Shown here: in pieces, positions 27,574 to 35,932 of the stretch
Layout of the letters: each line of letters begins with the position of its first letter
How positions within the stretch are numbered: position 1 is the stretch's first letter
Assembly (NCBI GenBank): GCA_028280805.1
Contig: JANQLB010000097.1
Coordinates: 1 to 59,225 of the forward strand
Source of the DNA: Tissierellales bacterium
Lineage (GTDB): Bacteria > Bacillota > Clostridia > Tissierellales > VENL01
Length of the DNA: 59,225 nt
Reading direction: 5' to 3'
Made by a program: the position numbers and the translations under genes
Notes under the pieces: model-generated
Databases searched by the model: none
What the model was told of the DNA's origin: nothing
What the model saw: the letters and a program-made list of their open reading frames with translations, nothing else

Positions 27574-28644
27574 CTATATATATACTTTATAAACATAAGA
27601 AGATGTCATTGCCTTTAAAATAGCTACATAATCAAGGAAAAATGATATTTCTCCTCCAACCTCATAGTTTTGATTAGAATAAGTTATATCAACAATTAGA
27701 TGGTCACTGCTGCCTCCAAGAATTGTAATTGTCTCATCTTGCGGTTTCATCCAGTCTATATCTATATCCTGTTTACCAATGGCACATATAGCTCTTTTAA
27801 TAATTCCTATATCTTTAAAGAAAGGTTTCTTGCCAAAAGCATCCTTTCCAACCTCACCTACCGGTTTTGACGGCTTATCTTTAACTTCGATTATCTCAGT
27901 AACTAATCTAAAAGCATCTATATATGTGTTATCTATTCTTGTGTTATTAATTTCAACAGTTCCTAATATTAGTGAAGTTCCTAATCTTAATTGATTTATA
28001 CCTTTAGGCATAGATCTGTTTTGTATTAGATGCAGACTGCTTGAATTTCCTCCCGATAGTATTTCCAAGGTAGTATTAAACTGCTTCTGTATTTTATTTT
28101 TTATTTCAATAAGCTTTGTAAGATTGTCTTTACTCGGAATTATACCTCCAAAACAAGATAGGTTAGTTCCCAATCCTATAAGCTTTACCCCTTTAAGCTG
28201 TAAAATTTCATCTACAACTTCCATAATCTCATTTTCTCTGTCTAAGAAAATACCTTCTCTTAAATCTCCTACATCTATCATAAGAATTACCTTGTGAAGT
28301 TTTCCTATGGCTAAAGCCGCCTTTGACAGCTGTTTTATTGCCTTTAATTCTGAGTTTAGTGATATATCTGCTGCTTCAACAATTTCCCTCGCTCTGCTTA
28401 TCATGGGTAATCTAAGCAGCATTTTGACAGCATTAATATCACTAATCATTTTCAAATTTTCTATCCTAGAGTCAGCAATTATTTTTATTCCTCCATCTAT
28501 CATAGCAGCTGCTATTTCCTTTGACCCGCATGACACTTTATTAACACCAACGACATCAATTCCATATTGTCTGCATACATCAATTACTCTTTTAGTATTA
28601 TGTGTGATTTTATCTAATGAAATTTCTAATCTAGGATTAAACAT
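27574..28644 (-). CDS. orr: Orr-like PLP-dependent racemase (ornithine/alanine racemase family)
   Basis: A 356-residue fold-type III PLP enzyme similar to clostridial ornithine racemase. The PLP lysine is Lys36 in VVGVNKVSCGS. The family segments EILSGGNSSSLHLIQ and INQLRLGTSLILG are present. It would interconvert L- and D-ornithine or a related amino acid. None of the ornithine reductive-pathway genes (ord, ort, oraSE) is in this window, so the substrate may differ. The ATG follows GAGGTG. A strong hairpin separates it from the upstream M20 gene. Confidence 0.78.
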   Translation of the reverse strand: MFNPRLEISLDKITHNTKRVIDVCRQYGIDVVGVNKVSCGSKEIAAAMIDGGIKIIADSRIENLKMISDINAVKMLLRLPMISRAREIVEAADISLNSELKAIKQLSKAALAIGKLHKVILMIDVGDLREGIFLDRENEIMEVVDEILQLKGVKLIGLGTNLSCFGGIIPSKDNLTKLIEIKNKIQKQFNTTLEILSGGNSSSLHLIQNRSMPKGINQLRLGTSLILGTVEINNTRIDNTYIDAFRLVTEIIEVKDKPSKPVGEVGKDAFGKKPFFKDIGIIKRAICAIGKQDIDIDWMKPQDETITILGGSSDHLIVDITYSNQNYEVGGEISFFLDYVAILKAMTSSYVYKVYI

Positions 28645-28679
28645 CTTCTACACCTCACAAAAGAACACAAATAGATTTT

Positions 28680-28712
28680 AATATAGACAGGGCTTTAGAC
28701 CCTGTCTATATT
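28680..28712 (-). terminator. Strong hairpin inside the catabolic cluster
   Basis: AATATAGACAGGG and its exact complement form a 13-bp stem with a 7-nt loop between the M20 stop (28724) and the orr-like start (28644). The trailing U-run is poor, so it may be a partial terminator or an RNA-processing or stability element. Confidence 0.6.
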
Positions 28713-28723
28713 AATAGTATTGC

Positions 28724-29911
28724 TTATACTCCACAAAATCTTACTGCAATTTTCGTATATACTTCCACCATATCTATTAAATGCTTTATAGGTACTCTTT
28801 CATCTTTAGTATGTGAATAAGATATATCTCCCGGTCCTACGACTACAGTGGGAATTTTAGCAAAATTCGATAAGAGTGCTGCATCTGTCCATCCTCTTTT
28901 TCTAGTTATATCCGGTTCTCTGTTTAATACATCCTTTAAAGATTCTCTTGCAGCTAATACTATTGGGTCATTAGGGGATGTCATTAAATATAGGTGGTCT
29001 AATGTAAGCATATTATTATCCATCCTAATAATCTCTGCATCAAACTCTTTATCTTCTTTTTTAATTTTATCAATAATAGTTTGATACTCTCCTATAACAG
29101 ATTCTACATCTTCTCCGGGTATATACCTTCTATCAATCATTATAGAACAGGAATCTGCTACGGTACTAGGCTGGCTTCCTCCTTCTATTCTCCCAAAATT
29201 CATAACAGAGGGACCCATATATTCATTAAATCTACCTTCAAGCTTAGGATAAAGTTCTTCTTCTATTCTTGTAATAAGTTTAGCTGCTTTTGATATAGCA
29301 TTTACACCTAGATGGGGAACTCCTCCGTGAGCTGCCTTACCCTTTATTACTATTTTCAGCCATTCAAGACCACGGTGTCCTATTGCATATTCATAATTAG
29401 AAGGTTCTCCAACTATTGCTCCATCAGCTGATATACCGGATTTAATTATATATTCTGCACCCTCGCTCTTTTCTTCTTCTCCTATTACTCCTGTAAATAT
29501 AATGTCTCCTTTTAATTTAATTCCTGACCTTTTTAAAGCCAGCATTGAGGTGATCATACATGCTAAAGCACCTTTCATATCATTAGTTCCTCTGCCCCAG
29601 ATACATCCATCTTGTATTTCTGCTTTATAAGGATCAATAGTCATATTATAAGGTGGAACGGTATCTGTATGACCATTAAACATCAATGTTTTTCCCGTTC
29701 CTTCTCCCCTCAAATATGCAATTACGTTTTTTCTTTCTCCCTCAACAGTTTGAAGTTTAGCTTCAAGTTTATTCTGAATACAATAGTCATATATATATTC
29801 AGCAACTTCTTTTTCTCTATTCTCTACATCCTTATGACTAGGAATCCTGACTAAATCCTGAGTTAATTTAATTAAATCTTCTTCTTTATAGAATTCTTTA
29901 GGGTTTATCAA
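28724..29911 (-). CDS. M20-family metallopeptidase (ArgE/DapE-like deacylase)
   Basis: A 395-residue dinuclear-zinc hydrolase. Ligands and catalytic residues are visible in LMFNGHTDTVPPY, RGTNDMKGALA, GVIGEEEKSEGA and SYSHTKDERV, with the dimerisation lid in about 180-300. ArgE/DapE relatives deacylate N-acyl amino acids such as N-acetylornithine, which fits a downstream Orr-like racemase. The TTG at 29911 is preferred since GAGGTGA lies 6 nt before it; the GTG at 29920 overlaps that site. Confidence 0.87.
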   Translation of the reverse strand: MINPKEFYKEEDLIKLTQDLVRIPSHKDVENREKEVAEYIYDYCIQNKLEAKLQTVEGERKNVIAYLRGEGTGKTLMFNGHTDTVPPYNMTIDPYKAEIQDGCIWGRGTNDMKGALACMITSMLALKRSGIKLKGDIIFTGVIGEEEKSEGAEYIIKSGISADGAIVGEPSNYEYAIGHRGLEWLKIVIKGKAAHGGVPHLGVNAISKAAKLITRIEEELYPKLEGRFNEYMGPSVMNFGRIEGGSQPSTVADSCSIMIDRRYIPGEDVESVIGEYQTIIDKIKKEDKEFDAEIIRMDNNMLTLDHLYLMTSPNDPIVLAARESLKDVLNREPDITRKRGWTDAALLSNFAKIPTVVVGPGDISYSHTKDERVPIKHLIDMVEVYTKIAVRFCGV

Positions 29912-29960
29912 ATATATCACCTCATAAAAGTAGTAAAGATATTTCAGCTTCTAAGACTTT

Positions 29961-31373
29961 TTAGAAAGGTCCATAATTAATCATATTTGCAATTACCAAG
30001 AATACTACTCCTACTCCTAACCAAATAAGCATTAGCGGCCATAAGAATTTAAACCATTTTTCATAATTAATTTTAGCTACTGAAAGAACTCCCATTAAAG
30101 CTGCGGAAGTAGGTATAATTGAGTTTGTAAATCCATCACCAAATTGATATGCAGTAACCGCTGTTTGTCTTGTAACTCCTATTAAATCAGCCAGCGGAGT
30201 CATGATTGGCATAGTAGTTGCCGCTTGACCACTTCCTGAAGGAATAAAGAAGTTAATAATAACTTGAACAATATACATTCCAACAACCGAAATTGCTCTT
30301 GGAAGATTCTGAATCATCATAGCAAGCCCATTAATAATAGAGTCTAAAATCATTCCATCTTTCATTACTACTAATATACCTCTAGCTATACCAACAACTA
30401 ATGCTCCAAATACTATTGCTCTAGCTCCTTCTACAAATTCTTTGGCAATTCTGCTTGGTCCAAGTCCTCCTAAGAAGCCTCCAATAATACCCATAGCTAA
30501 GAAGGTGGAGCCGATTTGAGTAATATACCATTCATATACAAATACACCAACTATTATAGTGGTAAATCCTGCAGCAATAGTTAAAAGTACAAATACATGC
30601 TTTAGTTGAAGCTTTGGAATATTATCTAATTTTATTACCTTATCTTTTTCTTCTTCTTCTAATTCTGCAACTATACTTAAAGACGGATCTTTTTTAACCT
30701 TTTGTCCATATCTCATTACATACCAGATAGTAATTAATACCATAACTACTAAAATAGCAATTCTAAATCCAATACCTGAGAATAAAGGTAATTCAGCTAT
30801 ACCTTGAGCAACTCCGACTGTAAATGGATTCATAAATCCAGATGTAAAACCGCAGGCTGCACCTAAAGTTATAATAGCTGTCCCTACAATAGCATCGTAT
30901 CCTAATGCTCTAGCTAAAGCTATACCAATGGGAACAAATACTATTGCCTCCTCTGCCATACCGAAAGTACCACCAGCTATTGAAAAAAGAATTATAAATA
31001 TAGGAATCATGAGTATTTCTAAACCTTTAAGTGCTAAAGCTACTTTTCCTATACCTGCTTCTATAGCACCTGTCCCTGTTATTATCTGAAATGCTCCTCC
31101 TACTATAAAAATAAAGAATACAATTCCGGCAGCATCTCTCATTCCTTTTGGAATAGATTGGAATATGTCAAAAAATCCTGTAGGTGACTGCTCAACTCTC
31201 TTAAATGAATCAGCATCAACAACTGTTCTGTCTGCATTTGGGTCGTGAACTCTATCAAATTCACCTGCTGGAACAATATATGTTAAAATAGCCATAATCA
31301 GAATTACACTAAAAAGAATAACATAGGTATGTGGAACTTTAAATTTCTTTTTAACTTTTACATCAGTAGTCAT
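29961..31373 (-). CDS. yfcC: YfcC-family membrane transporter
   Basis: A 470-residue polytopic membrane protein (about 11-12 segments) of the YfcC/DcuC-like family (IT superfamily). It has VILFSVILIMAILTYIVPAG at the N-terminus, GMAEEAIVFVPIGIALARAL and the C-terminal PSGSGQAATTMPIMTPLADL signature. Members are annotated as C4-dicarboxylate or amino acid/peptide carriers. Here it heads the M20/racemase/D-aminoacylase cluster and is the likely importer of the substrate. The ATG has AGGAGG. Confidence 0.88.
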   Translation of the reverse strand: MTTDVKVKKKFKVPHTYVILFSVILIMAILTYIVPAGEFDRVHDPNADRTVVDADSFKRVEQSPTGFFDIFQSIPKGMRDAAGIVFFIFIVGGAFQIITGTGAIEAGIGKVALALKGLEILMIPIFIILFSIAGGTFGMAEEAIVFVPIGIALARALGYDAIVGTAIITLGAACGFTSGFMNPFTVGVAQGIAELPLFSGIGFRIAILVVMVLITIWYVMRYGQKVKKDPSLSIVAELEEEEKDKVIKLDNIPKLQLKHVFVLLTIAAGFTTIIVGVFVYEWYITQIGSTFLAMGIIGGFLGGLGPSRIAKEFVEGARAIVFGALVVGIARGILVVMKDGMILDSIINGLAMMIQNLPRAISVVGMYIVQVIINFFIPSGSGQAATTMPIMTPLADLIGVTRQTAVTAYQFGDGFTNSIIPTSAALMGVLSVAKINYEKWFKFLWPLMLIWLGVGVVFLVIANMINYGPF

Positions 31374-31440
31374 AACAAACCTCCTAAAAGTATTTTATTT
31401 TATTAGAATTTGTTGTATAATAGCTTTGTGCGTTAAGATT

Positions 31441-31493
31441 GGTAATTGACAAAACCTTTGATATTTGGCGATACTCGAGATTTTTCAATTACC
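31441..31493. promoter_or_regulatory. Inverted repeat upstream of yfcC, possible IclR operator
   Basis: GGTAATTGA (31441-31449) and TCAATTACC (31485-31493) are exact complements 35 nt apart, between the IclR gene stop and the yfcC start. It could be a looped operator or a terminator stem. No U-run follows on the minus strand. Confidence 0.4.
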
Positions 31494-31533
31494 TTCTTAC
31501 CCACCATTTAAATTCTTCAATGGAATCACCTCC

Positions 31534-32289
31534 TTATAAAATAATTTTACTTATTTTAGATGCACATTCAATTACTTTATTCTTGATGTTTTCTAAATCC
31601 TCTTTAGATATTCTACTCTTAATAGCAGCAGCTCCAACACTTGCTATTACTTTTCCCTTAGAATTCCTAACAGGAGCTCCTATGCCTATCGCTCCTATAA
31701 GATTTTCTTCATCACTTACAGCATATCCATTTTGCCTAATTTTTTCATATTCTTCTAATAACTTAGCAGGCTCTGTTATAGTATTTGGAGTTTTTTTGTG
31801 TAAATAAGAAGAATATACTATTTCTTTAAGTTTTTCTCTCGGCTCAAAGAAAGCCATAATACATTTCCCATAAACACCACAGTGAATAGGATAGTAACTA
31901 CCTGGTCTATAACCTATTTTTACTGGTTGAAAGCTTTCTATCTCAAATATATTAATAATTCTCTCACCATCTAATACGGAATATCCTATTGATTGCTTAA
32001 TTTCCTTGGCAGCCGATTCAAGTATATATTTTATCTGGTCTGAATTATTGTCTTTACATAAATATCCGTTGCCTATGTGATAAGCAGTAGGGCCTAATGA
32101 ATATTTCTTACTTATAGGATTTTGTAAAATTAACATTTCTTCTATTAATGTGTTTAATATCCTATGGACTGTGCTTCTATTAATATCTAGCACATCACTT
32201 AATTCTATTGCTGTCATTTGATATGGTTCCTCACTTAGTTTTTTAAGGATTTTTACTGCTTTTCCTATTGATGATATTTTATTACTCAT
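31534..32289 (-). CDS. IclR-family transcriptional regulator
   Basis: A 251-residue regulator with the N-terminal winged helix (SIGKAVKILKKLSEEPYQMT, LSDVLDINRSTVHRILNTL) and the C-terminal IclR effector domain (IHCGVYGKCIMAFF, YAVSDEENLIGAIGIGAPV). IclR proteins bind small carboxylates or their conjugates and control adjacent catabolic genes. It sits at the 5' end of, and is codirectional with, the yfcC-to-CoA-transferase cluster, so it most likely controls that cluster. The ATG follows GGAGG. Confidence 0.92.
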   Translation of the reverse strand: MSNKISSIGKAVKILKKLSEEPYQMTAIELSDVLDINRSTVHRILNTLIEEMLILQNPISKKYSLGPTAYHIGNGYLCKDNNSDQIKYILESAAKEIKQSIGYSVLDGERIINIFEIESFQPVKIGYRPGSYYPIHCGVYGKCIMAFFEPREKLKEIVYSSYLHKKTPNTITEPAKLLEEYEKIRQNGYAVSDEENLIGAIGIGAPVRNSKGKVIASVGAAAIKSRISKEDLENIKNKVIECASKISKIIL

Positions 32290-32602
32290 TTGTATTCCTC
32301 CATTATTATGTTCGCATTGTGGTCATATGTTTATTTATTAAACATATTTATATAACTTCTATATTTAAAAACAAATTCCTTCTAATTTTTATAATTTTCA
32401 AAATATTTTTTATTTAAGAATTTTAGTAAAAGATATATGTTGTTGTTTTATAAAGATATTTTTGTATTCTTTTTTTTATTACTATTCTAAAGTTTAATTA
32501 AAGATATAGCTTAAAATTAATGATTTTAATAATAAACTAAACTATTAATGACTAAAATGTTGGGTATACATGAAGTAAGTTTAAATTAAAAGGGGGATTA
32601 AA
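32290..32602. other. Divergent intergenic region, no gene
   Basis: A very AT-rich spacer between the iclR-like gene and the nitroreductase. Promoters for both are expected but no convincing box pair stands out. Confidence 0.35.
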
Positions 32603-33412
32603 ATGAAATTTAAACATTTTTTAGAACAAAGAACATCTATTAGAGAATTTCATGATAAAAAAGTTGAAAATGAAATACTAATAAAATTAATGGATTTAGC
32701 AAAGGAAATTGAAAAAAAATATGGTAAAGATAGTATTAAATTTGTACTATATGAAAATGGAACAAAAATATATGAAGCACTTAAAGGTCTTGGAGGATAT
32801 TCCGGTGTTATGATCAAAAGTCCTCACTATATCGGAATACAAACTAAAAATGATGATAAACAAACGTTAGTAAGATCAGGATTTTCTATGGAATCATTAA
32901 TAACTAAGGCAAGTGAGTTAAAACTTAGTACCTGCTGGATTAGTGTAGAGAAAGTATCAACTAAAAATAAACAAATCTTAGGAGCAACTGAAAAAAATAA
33001 AATTAATTATATTACTGCTATAGGTTATCCACAGAGAAAGTCGAAATTTGAACCTATGCCTACTAGCAGCAGATTAGCAATTGAAGACATTGCGTATATG
33101 GAAAAATGGGGTAATAAGGCTAATATTGATGAATTAGATAATAGGGGTCTTACTGACATATTATATCACGTTAGATATGCACCGTCAACTCATAATGACC
33201 AGCCATGGAGATTTATCATAGACAATAATAATATAAAATTAGCAATAATTAATCCTAAGGAGTTATCAAATTATGTAGATGGAGGTATAATTGCCTATTA
33301 TTTTGAAGGATTAATTTATGATTTAGGTATAACCAATTCATGGAAATTTAACGATAAGATTAGTATAGATACAAATGAAGAATATGCTATAATAGGAAGC
33401 TTTAAAATATAA
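32603..33412 (+). CDS. Nitroreductase-family flavoprotein (TM1586-like, two-domain)
   Basis: A 269-residue protein made of two nitroreductase-like halves. The first is HFLEQRTSIREFHDKKVENE at the N-terminus, the second is LYHVRYAPSTHNDQPWRFII near residue 195. It belongs to the putative-nitroreductase TM1586 type, in which one chain mimics the usual dimer and binds FMN. It would reduce nitro compounds, quinones or other electrophiles. A conserved SELKLSTCWISVE segment lies in the core. The ATG follows AAAGGGGG. Single gene with its own terminator. Confidence 0.8.
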   Translation: MKFKHFLEQRTSIREFHDKKVENEILIKLMDLAKEIEKKYGKDSIKFVLYENGTKIYEALKGLGGYSGVMIKSPHYIGIQTKNDDKQTLVRSGFSMESLITKASELKLSTCWISVEKVSTKNKQILGATEKNKINYITAIGYPQRKSKFEPMPTSSRLAIEDIAYMEKWGNKANIDELDNRGLTDILYHVRYAPSTHNDQPWRFIIDNNNIKLAIINPKELSNYVDGGIIAYYFEGLIYDLGITNSWKFNDKISIDTNEEYAIIGSFKI

Positions 33413-33423
33413 GGGCTTTTAAG

Positions 33424-33461
33424 CAAAAATCTGCTTGATTAATAATTAAGCGGATTTTCTT
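33424..33461 (+). terminator. Terminator of the nitroreductase gene
   Basis: AAAATCTGCTT pairs imperfectly with AAGCGGATTTT around a T/A-rich loop, followed by CTTTATT, about 12 nt past the stop codon. Confidence 0.75.
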
Positions 33462-33784
33462 TATTATGATTGTAATTACTATATGTCCTTTATGTAACGA
33501 GTTATCAATCATTGAATAATATAAATAATAATGCTTTATTTTCCTTAATGATTGTATAACTAAAATACCTCCGACAAATACTTATATTGAATGTTTTTAT
33601 TAATTATTCCTGTGTTAATCTCTAAAACTAAACATGCTGTATGTTAATTCTTAAAGCTTAACATTAGTTTCTGTGTTTAAATTGTGTAGGTATCTGAATA
33701 AGACTAATAAGTATTCAGATGAATGAAATTATTTAAAGTGTAGCGAGCTAAGTCTTACTTTATTGTTGCATAGAGGTGTTAATA
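33462..33784. other. Gene-free stretch upstream of the short satD-like gene
   Basis: No gene. Two imperfect direct repeats (GTTAATCTCTAAAACTAAAC near 33614 and a related copy near 33645) lie upstream of the SatD-like fragment and may be regulatory. Otherwise AT-rich. Confidence 0.3.
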
Positions 33785-34165
33785 TTGAAATATATGACTA
33801 TGATTTTTGATTTAAAAAAGTCAAGAGCTATAAAAAATAGAGAAGCTGTCCAATATAAACTAATTGATACGATAAAACAGGCAAATATTAATTTTCAAGC
33901 CTACCTAGCATCTAAGTTTATAATAACGTTGGGAGATGAATGGCAAGGTTTATTAAAATATCCTTGTGATTATTATTCTGTTATTGAATTCTTCCATAAA
34001 AATTTAGATGATATTAATTTTTACTGTGGTTTAGGTATAGGAGAAATTACGATACATAATTTTGAATTAACTGTAAATCAATTAGACGGACCTTCATTTT
34101 ATTTAGCAAGAAAAGCTATAAACATTGCTAAGCAAAATAACTATTCAATGGTGTTGATTCAATAG
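33785..34165 (+). CDS. Short SatD-like protein (probably truncated paralogue)
   Basis: A 126-residue protein aligned over its whole length with the first half of the SatD-like gene at 35013-35831. Both share MKxYxxxxxDxxKSR, FIITLGDEWQ versus GFTLGDEWQ, GLGIGEITI versus GIGIGYIST, and LDGPSFYLARKAINIAK versus MDGECFLNARKAINYVK. The C-terminal half is missing. The TTG at 33785 (7 nt after AGAGGTG) gives the same N-terminus as the full copy. The last 7 nt overlap the convergent DUF3307 gene. It is either a functional short form or a copy truncated by rearrangement. Confidence 0.6.
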   Translation: MKYMTMIFDLKKSRAIKNREAVQYKLIDTIKQANINFQAYLASKFIITLGDEWQGLLKYPCDYYSVIEFFHKNLDDINFYCGLGIGEITIHNFELTVNQLDGPSFYLARKAINIAKQNNYSMVLIQ

Positions 34166-35016
34166 GGAATTACATTTAATTTCTCAATAATTACTCCAAT
34201 AATTATAGCTGAAATAAAGCTGATAAAGCTCCCTATTATAAAGTCTTCAACAAATTTATCATTGTCAAACTCTTTAAATCTAGCTATTGACTTTGTAGCC
34301 AATACAAAACCTATGACCTCAGGAATTCTTAATGCTATAACAGATATAATAAATAATCTTTCTAGTAATCCAATATAAAAACCACCATTTTCTGTACCTT
34401 TTTTTCCATATCTATAGTTATGCTCAAAATAATTATTATCAGATACTTGTCCATAAAATTTGTAATGTGTATAGTCAAAGAAAAGTTTGATGAAAATTCC
34501 TACTCCCCACAATCCAATAATTAAAAGTATAATACTTATGAAAAGTTTATGTTCATAAGTAGTACTTTGAATTGTTTGATTTAACCATGCTTCTATAGAT
34601 TTAAAAAGAGACATGGAATTATAAGATACAGAATAATACTTCCCTATAAGCAGAGAGATAAATATTATTGATATTAGATGTAGACCTTGATCTATACAAA
34701 AAAGTAAAATGTTATATTGCTTATAGTTTTTTCTATTAGTAAGGCTGGATTTAAATAAATCGATAAGGAAATGACAAGCTGTAAGTAAGGCAACTAAACC
34801 AATTATTATCACTATATTTTTATTAATAAGATATTGTCCTAGAAAAAATAATGATAAAAGAGCATGAAGTAACGAATGTGTTAAATTGGCCCTAATACGA
34901 ATATTTTTATTGTTACTAAATCTTTTGCTGACTAATTGGCTTGATTGAAGCATAAAATCACCAATCACATGAGCAAGCAACAATCTGTAAAAAATCCCCA
35001 TTTCCAATATCATCAT
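34159..35016 (-). CDS. DUF3307-domain membrane protein
   Basis: A 285-residue membrane protein with the DUF3307 N-terminal motif (LLAHVIGDFMLQSSQLVSKR) and about seven membrane segments. The conserved histidines and aspartates (AHVIGDF, CHFLIDLFKS) may bind metal. Function is unknown. It overlaps the upstream SatD-like gene by 4 nt (ATGA). SatD plus DUF3307 is a recurring pair in Firmicutes, which suggests a joint role. The exact start among ATG, ATG and TTG within 10 nt is uncertain. Confidence 0.78.
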   Translation of the reverse strand: MMILEMGIFYRLLLAHVIGDFMLQSSQLVSKRFSNNKNIRIRANLTHSLLHALLSLFFLGQYLINKNIVIIIGLVALLTACHFLIDLFKSSLTNRKNYKQYNILLFCIDQGLHLISIIFISLLIGKYYSVSYNSMSLFKSIEAWLNQTIQSTTYEHKLFISIILLIIGLWGVGIFIKLFFDYTHYKFYGQVSDNNYFEHNYRYGKKGTENGGFYIGLLERLFIISVIALRIPEVIGFVLATKSIARFKEFDNDKFVEDFIIGSFISFISAIIIGVIIEKLNVIPY

Positions 35017-35831
35017 CTCCCCAATTCACAATAATATCTTAGTAATTGCTCAATCATTTGATGATTTCTCTGAATTGTAAAAAATTCAGACTTATTAATC
35101 TTCTGACTAATAGAACTAACAGATTCATCTTTATTGTTATTTTTATTGTAGCTGATAATTTTTCTATACGATCTATGTTTAAGATAGTCTATATAAGTCT
35201 GTTTCTGTTTTTTTGTTATCTTACTCTTTAGAACCTCAGTATTTTCAATGATAATATTTATTAAATTAAAAAAATTTAACTGCTGATAAGAATTGTTCCA
35301 ATTGGTGTTTTCATAAATATCTGTTAAAGCTATTTCATCTTCCCAGATAACTTCAGATTCTTGTCTTCTAAGATAATCATGAAAGAAATTCTTAGTTTTA
35401 TCTGTATCTATAAAAAATAAAACTCTGTTATTTTTACTATTAATATATTTATTGCTGTAACTATTCTTCTCTTTAACATAGTTTATAGCTTTTCTAGCGT
35501 TTAAAAAACATTCTCCATCCATTTTTCTAGTGTCACTATATATCTTTGTGCTGATGTACCCTATTCCTATTCCTGCATAAATATCAACTTCATCATTCCA
35601 TAATAGCTGCTGAAATCTATGTATAATGTTATAACACTCAGATGGCTGTTTAGTGATTAGCTGCCACTCATCTCCTAATGTAAATCCAATAGGAGCTATG
35701 AGAATATCCGAATACTCTTTATTTACGTAATCAATGTAATAACTTATTTTTTCTTGTATTTTAATTCTATTATCAGTAGATAGTTTTCTGGACTTAACTA
35801 TGTCCATATTTACTACTCCATAAAGTTTCAT
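35013..35831 (-). CDS. satD: SatD-family protein
   Basis: A 272-residue protein of the SatD family, named after a gene of the streptococcal sat (secretion and acid tolerance) operon; the biochemical role is unknown. The N-terminal half has MKLYGVVNMDIVKSRK, GFTLGDEWQLITKQP and IYAGIGIGYIST, which resembles a nucleotidyl-cyclase-like alpha/beta layout. The C-terminal part is helical and ends in a helix-turn-helix-like region (SSISQKINKSEFFTIQRNHQ). The ATG follows AGGAGG. It is coupled to DUF3307. Confidence 0.8.
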   Translation of the reverse strand: MKLYGVVNMDIVKSRKLSTDNRIKIQEKISYYIDYVNKEYSDILIAPIGFTLGDEWQLITKQPSECYNIIHRFQQLLWNDEVDIYAGIGIGYISTKIYSDTRKMDGECFLNARKAINYVKEKNSYSNKYINSKNNRVLFFIDTDKTKNFFHDYLRRQESEVIWEDEIALTDIYENTNWNNSYQQLNFFNLINIIIENTEVLKSKITKKQKQTYIDYLKHRSYRKIISYNKNNNKDESVSSISQKINKSEFFTIQRNHQMIEQLLRYYCELGR

Positions 35832-35932
35832 TACTACACCTCCTTAAACCATGCTATTAAAAACCTGTCCAAACTATTAAAATTCTATACTAAGTGAAAG
35901 TTTATTTTGAACTTAGCTTTTTATAACTCACA

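Noticed and set aside
27574..28644. Alanine racemase for cell-wall synthesis
   Set aside because: The length and motifs fit the Orr-like N-terminal-domain family better than the two-domain Alr, and the context is catabolic.
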